This document shows, piece by piece, positions 58,145 through 64,000 of a stretch of DNA of 64,000 bases (within the stretch, counting starts at the first letter, position 1; each line of letters begins with the position of its first letter). The translations under genes and the position numbers were made by a program. The stretch is taken from positions 124,823,450-124,887,449 of the forward strand of contig CP136069.1 in NCBI GenBank assembly GCA_032622095.1, written 5' to 3'. The notes under the pieces are model-generated. The model saw nothing but the letters and a program-made list of their open reading frames with translations, made no database searches and was not told where the DNA came from. The DNA is from Siphonodentalium dalli. Its lineage: Eukaryota > Mollusca > Scaphopoda > Gadilida > Siphonodentaliidae.

Positions 58145-59375
58145 ATGGCAAAGAGATACCTATCCAGGACATGTCTAATATACGCAAGTTTCGAGCCCAA
58201 GCCAAAGATCTCCCTCGAGGAGAGACTGCAAAGGAACCCAATCAGTAGAAAAGAACCGTTGAGGCACAGCGGCGAAAGGAAGCGGCGATGGGATGTCGTG
58301 TGGAGCATTGTGCGAGAAGGCCCTGGGGTCCTCAGAGAACTGAGGGAGATGGGACAATTTGACCTGGATGTTCAGGTCCCGCACCAGGCGAGTCTCCCGA
58401 CCGACGAACCGTTGGTTGACATGATGAACGATGCCAAAAATGTGTGGACCAGTTTGTGCTCCAACACGGCCGCACCTACAGGACACTGGAGACTGACCAA
58501 AACCTCCAGGAAGCCTGTGCTGAATTGGGCGATGAGTCCCGAGCCTTCGGGTGAAACACGCAGCCAATATCATGGCTAAAGAGCACAGCAGCGGGAAACC
58601 TACCCCAGCTAACCTCGGAGATAACATCCATAACATGTGTCGAGCATGGTCATGGCAGCCTCTGGAACGCGATGGGCTACGATATAAGACACGTCGTCAG
58701 CATCGAGATGAAAGCCTGCTACCCGGCCAGCTTCCAAGGCATTGGCGAGGCCAAGCCGTACTTTGACAGATTCGGGCACCCCACCCACAACATGACCTGC
58801 ATGGTCGCAATCAACGGGCCCTCCCCAAGATATCGACACCGGTTTCGCCGAGGTCCAGGAATGGGAGTTCGCCCGTAGCTGCCATCCCATCATCCCCGCC
58901 TGGTTCGGAAAGCATTTCGTAGATCGCAGATCAGGGCTGTGCCCCCACACCCCTGCTCGCCTTCCTGGTTGAGTCAGATCTCCTGAAGAGCCTGAAGGTC
59001 CGTAATGCCGTCATCACATTTGAGCAACGAACCGATGTCTGGCTCCATGAAGATCCTGATCAAGGCTGCAGCATCATAGGCAAGTTAATCCAGGGCAGCA
59101 AGGCCGACGGCAAAATACTGACACGAAGGATTGTGGTCGACCAGGGAGAACTTGACATTTTAGTAAGGGACAAAAAAAAGGAAACCCCAAAAGTGTCCCC
59201 TGGGCCACATTCTCAATGCTGGCATATGCCCACATCTACCTCCTCGCTATGCTGGCAAGATTTGAACCCGATGAGGCTGTCCGGGTGGCCACTGATAGCA
59301 TTTACGTCCAGAAGCTTGACGATGTGAAGGCGTACGTCGCCCCCCCCCCCAACTCTGTGACTGTGTGTCTCCTGT
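58145..59375 (+). pseudogene. Type-B DNA polymerase relic
   Basis: ATG at 58145 starts a 144-codon basic frame of unknown role, possibly the N-terminal part. In following frames come palm motif A, SIEMKACYPAS at about 58699-58731, where the usual metal-binding Asp position reads Glu, and the continuation YFDRFGHPTHNM. After a shift near 58826 come GFAEVQEWEF and then LLKSLKVRNAVITFEQRT and GSKADGKILTRR. Another shift leads to SMLAYAHIYLLAML and motif C VATDSIYVQK at about 59285-59313. The order and spacing fit a protein-primed PolB. At least three frameshifts make it dead. The reading continues directly into the helicase part. Confidence 0.65.
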
Positions 59376-60560
59376 TTGACTGGGGAGCAATTCTTCTCAC
59401 CGGTGGGCCCGGATCAGTGTCGTGACAAGGGGAAGCAGTTGTACATGCCGCAGGAACACGCCGCGTATCTATCCAAGTCAGAATACTGTAGCCAAGCCAC
59501 ACCGATGGCCGAATCAACGGCGCCCAGCTACAATGACTCACTGACCCGGCACCGACTGAGCTACCTAAATGATGGCGGGGGCAGTGGCAAGACCACAAGA
59601 GCGAACGAGCTCTTTGGGGTAAGAGGCCTCCTCGTGTTTACCCCGGCCGACCCATCGCCTCGCCAAAGAAATGCGGATCCGAGGGGTCAAAGCCCAGACA
59701 TACCACCGCTTCTTCCGATGGAGCGATCAGAATGACTGGACGCCCGACCGCATGGGGCAGAAGTTCATCACACGTGTCATCATCTGGGAAGAGGTTTGCA
59801 TTGTGCCCCGGCCTATCCTGGAGATGTTCTTGAACTGGCTTGACCAACACGGAGTTCAGGTAATTTGCTGCGGGGATCAAGGATGGCCGCCACCGACTGC
59901 AGGTGAAATGCCTCTCCACTGGCTGCAACAAAGGGCAGACTACTGCGAAGAGGTCGTCGTCGACAACAGAAAACAAAAATGAAGCCATCAAAGCCCTGCC
60001 TGAAAAGGCGCATACACCTTCAGAGTGACAAAGTCCAGTGCGGAAGGCTCTCCCCAGCTGCCTGGGGTGGGACCGGTTTGTGGAGCAGTGGAGGCACCGT
60101 GACCTACTCCTCACCAACCGTCAAAAGGTCCGCGACCGGGCACATGAGCGGTTGCTCCGACGCCATAAGTGCCTATCCTTTACCACCCCAAGGATAGCCG
60201 AAAGCAGAACATTAACGTCGCAATCCTAGGCACTGCGACACGCCGCGCAAAGAGGAACTCGTTCTCAACGACGTCGTCGCGGTCTTTATCGCGGCCGCGG
60301 AGCGTGCTTTTAAAACCGACGATTGGCGCCTGGGCTATGCTCTCACCGTCCACTCGAGCCAGTGTTTTACGACCCACAGCAGGTCTGGATCGTCGACGAC
60401 TACCTCCAGTGGTCCAATCTCTGCTACCTAGCCGTCTCCCGCGTGGAGTATTTGCAACAGCTCGAACGGGTAACTTGTCCACAGGAACAGCAACTCCGCA
60501 AGGCAATTCAAAGGAAGCTTATGACATACAGGCGCCAGGACCAGGCTAAAGGACAATAGG
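59376..60560 (+). pseudogene. SF1 (PIF1/RecD-like) helicase relic, probably fused to PolB
   Basis: Walker A GGGSGKTT lies at 59574-59597. After a shift come QTYHRFFRW, Walker B VIIWEEV at about 59776-59796 (Asp-Glu of the family changed to Glu-Glu) and the motif-III-like VICCGDQGWPPP. Further fragments read GWDRFVEQW and LLTNRQKVRDRA (about 60065-60160). Near 60340-60360 is the motif V-like ALTVHSSQ, and near 60425-60445 the motif VI-like YLAVSRVEYL. This motif order is that of superfamily-1 helicases of the PIF1/RecD group. The frame at 59376 follows the polymerase region with no separate start evident, so a PolB-helicase polyprotein is likely. Multiple frameshifts are present. Confidence 0.7.
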
Positions 60561-60725
60561 GATTCCATCTGAGGGTCGACTACATCCTCAAGCTCCATGA
60601 GACCCAACAGAAGCGCTGCGTGGAGTGCGAGATTGGGGTGCTCTGTGCCTTCCAACCCAAAGACACACAGCAGTTTAGTATAGTGCACTGCAGAGGCTGA
60701 CCTGTCTTGATTGCAACAGACACAG
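60561..60725 (+). pseudogene. Zinc-binding (HNH-like) tail of the PolB-helicase gene
   Basis: After a TAG at about 60557 the plus strand reads YILKLHETQQKRCVEC and PKDTQQF, then, in a shifted frame, RLTCLDCN. Two Cys-X2-Cys pairs of this kind form a zinc-binding treble-clef arrangement in HNH-type and related domains. I see no clear catalytic histidine pair, so a nuclease function is not claimed. Confidence 0.4.
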
Positions 60726-60746
60726 ATGGGTTGCAGCACTGTTTAC

Positions 60747-61333
60747 CTAACAAGACACATAATGTCTGGTCCTTCTGACAACGCCATCTGGTGGCAGATG
60801 TGTGTCCGGACGCACTACAAGCAACTCTTCCCGGACAAATACACGTGCTGGCCCGTCCACTAAATAGTAGAGCACAGGCTCGTTGTGCTTGGTGACAGCT
60901 TGCATGTCGGTACACCTGGAGGGAGCACACAGGGTCAGTTGCGCGTCAGCGGCCACCTAAGAGGGCCTCGCCTGTAGATCCGTTCAATGGCATCCGCGAA
61001 CTTTTTGGTTTCTTTTGTGGCGAGGGGCTCGGCGTCTTTGTACCGAGAGGCCACGTCGACGACGGTGAACGCGAACTTCTATTTCTTGCGATCCACCAGG
61101 TCATGATGCAGAAAGAGCAGGTCTGCTTGGGGGACCTCATTTGGCACTGCCACGTCAAACTTGGGCCTTGTCACATGCCGCGGTTTGGAAAAATATCTGC
61201 CAGAGGCCTGCTTCTTGGGCCACATCTTCAGAAACCTCGGTTGCTGCCTCGAGGTTCTTGATGGCTGCAAGCCCCTTCACATTGGAGCTGTAGTAGATTT
61301 TTTCGAGGCGCTTGGACACCTTGCCGTTCATAT
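60747..61333 (-). pseudogene. Retroviral-type integrase relic, convergent to PolB-helicase
   Basis: Read on the minus strand from about 61333, a helical N-terminus (LEKIYYSSN, AAIKNLEAAT) leads, after a shift near 61180, to KPRHVTRPKFDVAVPNEV and the core start QADLLFLHHD. An in-frame TAG follows near 61080. The same frame then gives FTVVDVASRYKDAEPL and IYRRGPLRWP, and after another shift near 60955 the C-terminal NEPVLYYLVDG and FVREELLVV. This order (helical N-terminus, DDE-type core, SH3-like end) is that of rve integrases of the Polinton type. The expected glutamate segment is not clear and may be deleted. It lies tail to tail with the PolB-helicase gene. Confidence 0.65.
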
Positions 61334-61352
61334 ATTATATATATATATTATA
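61330..61352. repeat. Short TA microsatellite
   Basis: A run of ATATTATATATATATATT between the integrase relic and the small minus-strand frame. It is AT-rich in an otherwise GC-rich core and may be a later expansion. Confidence 0.8.
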
Positions 61353-61354
61353 AA

Positions 61355-61618
61355 CTAGCGATGTATTCCAACTTGGCAATGAGCCTCCAACAGGCCCGTG
61401 CGACTTCCTCCGGTAGCTGTCCAGTCGTCTTGCTGGGGTTGGTTGGCCTTGACAGTAACCTTTTGCAAAGCGCCTGGCCGCCCTTTCTTCCCCCGCGCCA
61501 GGAATCGAGACATATGCGCCAAGTCGAGCATCACATCAGCCAGCGGACCAGGGATTTTATGTCTTCGGGCGCAGTAGCCCACTTCCAGCATCGTGATGTA
61601 TAGTTCGTCCGCCAACAT
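61355..61618 (-). CDS. Small unrecognised protein beside the right array
   Basis: An 87-codon frame with ATG at 61618, two bases from the right satellite array, upstream of the integrase on the same strand. It has GC-rich codons like the rest of the core. It begins MLADELYITMLEVGY and has a basic middle (ARGKKGRPGALQKV). I do not recognise it. It may be the first gene of a minus-strand unit with integrase, or the remaining N-terminal part of a longer protein. Confidence 0.4.
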   Translation of the reverse strand: MLADELYITMLEVGYCARRHKIPGPLADVMLDLAHMSRFLARGKKGRPGALQKVTVKANQPQQDDWTATGGSRTGLLEAHCQVGIHR

Positions 61619-61619
61619 G

Positions 61620-63795
61620 TTGAGGCTATGGTTGCCACTTTGGTCACCTCCTGTGGCAATCGCACGGCCTAGATGGGAGTGGTTTTCGGTGTTTATAGTA
61701 TAGTTTGGGGAAGGACCACCCTACCGCACCGTTTATTTGGTCAAAATCAGTTATAAGCACCAAAACGGCTATGGTTGCCATTTTGGCCACTTCCTGTGGC
61801 AACCGCACGGGCTAGATGGTTGCGGTTCTCGGTTTTTATATTTTATTTTGGGATGGGCCATCCTACCGCAACGTCAAAATCGGTTCATAAATACCCAAAC
61901 GGCTATGCTTGCCACTTTGGCCACCTCCTATGGCAACCTCACGGGCTAGAGGTTGTGGTTTTCATAGCATAGTTTGTTGGGCCACCCTACCGCACGGTTT
62001 ATTTTGTCAAAATCGGTTCATAAATACCCAAAACGGCAATGGTTGCCACTTTGGTCACCTCCTGGGGCAAATGCACGGGCTAGAGGGTTGTGGTTTTCGG
62101 TTTTTATAGTATAGTTCAGAGTGGGCCACCCTACCGCGCCGTTTATTTGGTCAAAATCGGTTCATAAATACCCAAACGGTTATGGTTCCCACTTTGGCCA
62201 CCTCCTGTGGCAACCGCACGGGCTAGAGGGTTGTGGTGTTTATAGTATAGTTTGGGAAGGACCACCCTACGGAACCGTTTATTTGGTCAAAATCAGTTAA
62301 TAAGCACCAAAACGGATATGGTTGCCATTTTGGCCACTTCCTGTGACAACCGCATGGGCTAGAGGGTTGCGGTTCTCGGTTTTTATATATTAGTTTAGGG
62401 TGGGCCACCCTACCGCACCGTTTATTTGGTAAAAATCGGTTCATAAATACCCAAACGGCTATGGTTGCCACTTTGGCCACCTCCTATTGCAACCGTACGA
62501 GCTAGAGGGTTGCGGTTTTCATAGTATAGTTTGGGGTGGGCCGCACGGTTTATTTGGTTAAAATCGGTTCATAAATACCCAAACGGCTATGGTTGCCATT
62601 TTGGCCACTTCCTGTGACAACCGCATGGGCTAGAGGGTTGCGGTTCTCGGTTTTTATATATTAGTTTAGGGTTGGCCACCCTACCGCACCGTTTATTTGG
62701 TAAAAATCGGTTCATAAATACCCAAACGGCTATGGTTGCCACTTTGGCCACCTCCTGTGGCAACTGCACGGGCTAGAGGGCTGCCGTTTTCATAGTATAG
62801 TTTGGGGTGGGCCGCACGGTTTATTTGGTTAAAATCGGTTCATAAATACCCAAACGGCTATGGTTGCCACTTTGGCCACCTCCTGTGGCAACTGCACGGG
62901 CTAGAGGGCTGCCGTTTTCGGTTTTTATATTTTATTTTGAGGTGGGCCACCCTACCGCACCATTTATTTGGTCAAAATCGGTTCAAAATACCCAAACGGC
63001 TATGGTTGCCACTTTGGCCACCTCCTGTGGCAACCGCACGGGATAGAGGGCTGCGGTTTTTATAGTTTAGTTTTGGGTGGGCCACCCTACCGCATCGTTT
63101 AGTTGGTCAAAATCGGTTCATAAATACCCAAACGGTTATGGTTGTCACTTTGGCCAACTCCTGTGGCAACCGCACGTCTAGAGGTTTTCGGTTTTTATAT
63201 TTAATTTGGGGTAGGCCACCCTACCGCACCGTTTATTTGGTCGAAATCGGTTCATAAATACCCAAACGGCTATGGTTGTCACTTTGGCCACTTCCTGTGG
63301 CAACCGCACGGGCTAGAGAGTTGAGGTTTTCATATTATAGTTTGGGGTGGGCCACCCTACCGCACCGTTTATTTGGTCAAAATCGGTTCATAAATACCCA
63401 AACGGCTATGGTTGCCACTTTGGCCACCTCCTGTGGCAACTGCACGGGCTAGAGGATTGCGGTTTTCATAGTATAGTTTGGGTGGGCCACCCTACTGCAT
63501 CGCTTATTTGGTCAAAATCGGTTCATAAATACATAAACGGCTATGGTTGCCACTTTGGTCACCTCCTGTGGCAACCGCACGGGCTAGGGGTGCAGTTTTC
63601 GGTTTTATAGTAGAGTTTGGGGTGGGCAACCCTACCGCACCATTTATTATATTGGTCAAAATCGGTTCATAAATACCCAAACGGCTATGGTTGCCACTTT
63701 GGCCACCGCCTGTGGCAACCGCACGGACTAGAGGGTGCGGTTTTCGGTTTTTATAGTATAGTTTGGGGTGGGTCATCCTACCGCACCGTTTATTT
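61620..63795. repeat. Right TIR satellite array, ~143-bp unit, inverted
   Basis: About 15 units of the same repeat as 54485-58015, in opposite orientation (GGTTGCCACTTTGGCCA, CCTCCTGTGGCAACCGCACG, CACCCTACCGCACCG). Units are more divergent here, with several internal deletions, and the strict two-type alternation of the left array is not obvious. Confidence 0.96.
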
Positions 63796-63861
63796 GGTCA
63801 ATATCTAATGTTTCCGAATAAGAAATAAGGAACTGGGAATAAGTAACCGATGTCACCGTAG

Positions 63862-64000
63862 TGTATAAATATCCATTCTGATCAGTATGGCCATTTCGAT
63901 AAGAAATGAGAATTTGTTCACTCTCACTGAAGCAAGCACATTTGAAGTAACGAACACTCATACCGAGTCTGTGTCTCCATAAATCTGATATATATATATA
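63862..64000. other. Right flank of the satellite-TIR element
   Basis: Starts with the candidate duplication TGTATAA. It contains no recognised feature and ends in a TA run at the window edge. Confidence 0.6.

Larger units (their letters stand above)
54420..63861. mobile_element. ~9.4-kb element with satellite-built TIRs and a polymerase-helicase-integrase core
   Basis: The outermost ~70 bp (CTACGGTGACATCGGTTACT through CTGAAACATTAGATATTGACC) are inverted at 63791-63861. Inside them on each side is an array of ~143-bp repeats, about 25 units on the left and about 15 on the right, in opposite orientation. The 3.6-kb core between (58016-61620) is GC-rich, unlike the rest of the window, and encodes remnants of PolB, SF1 helicase and rve integrase. 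PolB plus integrase with TIRs and a likely 6-7-bp duplication points to a self-synthesising Polinton-like class. The helicase and the absence of any capsid gene are unlike animal Polintons. I know no named family with this layout. Confidence 0.75.

Noticed and set aside
59638-60506. Minus-strand frames of 108-159 codons in the GC-rich core
   Set aside because: Antisense to the helicase motifs on the plus strand; long antisense frames are expected at high GC.
1-64000. CRISPR array, tRNA or rRNA genes
   Set aside because: No regularly spaced identical short repeats with unique spacers, and no cloverleaf or rRNA-like segments were recognised. The tandem arrays have no unique spacers of CRISPR type.

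Overview
This window looks like an intergenic, transposon-packed stretch of an invertebrate animal nuclear genome. The evidence is AT-rich unique DNA, satellite arrays, LINE and BEL/Pao relics, and a metazoan Polinton/adintovirus-type element. A lophotrochozoan such as a mollusc is my guess, not something the sequence proves. I see no ordinary host gene, tRNA, rRNA or CRISPR array.

Layout. (1) 1-9065: a satellite of about 122-bp units, broken periodically by a ~620-bp spacer to form higher-order repeats of 1611 and 1733 bp. (2) 9088-15164: a foldback-type element with ~640-bp terminal inverted repeats (TIRs), an inner array of ~190-bp repeats and a LINE relic. (3) 15913-21507: an element with ~590-bp TIRs around a decayed gene with PIN/FEN1-like nuclease motifs. 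(4) 21590-28750: dispersed ~170-bp repeats, a TTAA-flanked 441-bp MITE and a second inverted-repeat pair. (5) 28872-41665: a 12,794-bp Polinton/Maverick (adintovirus-like) element with a 6-bp target duplication AGCGAG and nearly identical ~500-bp TIRs. (6) 41666-54400: LINE and BEL/Pao relics and smaller inverted-repeat elements. (7) 54420-63861: a ~9.4-kb element whose TIRs consist mostly of ~143-bp satellite arrays in opposite orientation. Between them lies a GC-rich core with remnants of a type-B DNA polymerase joined to an SF1 helicase (plus strand) and a retroviral-type integrase (minus strand).

How the genes fit together. The Polinton-type element at 28872-41665 keeps a compact minus-strand virion and integration module: packaging ATPase, pX-like core protein, an unnamed Polinton protein, chromodomain integrase, small membrane protein, penton-like and hexon-like capsid proteins, pVI-like protein, adenain-type protease and a zinc-knuckle protein. 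It has no recognisable DNA polymerase; 5.3 kb of gene-free, internally repeated DNA fills the rest. Hexon, protease and several small genes are open. The penton, integrase, pX and unnamed-protein genes each carry one in-frame stop, and the ATPase carries two frameshifts. The 54420-63861 element is complementary: it has polymerase, helicase and integrase but no capsid genes, and all its main genes are broken.

The most unusual points are the satellite-built TIRs around the polymerase-helicase-integrase core, the contrast between nearly identical TIRs and multiple disabled genes in the polymerase-less Polinton, and a 9-kb satellite whose unit carries a perfect NRF1-type consensus. All family assignments come from reading motifs; no database search was run.
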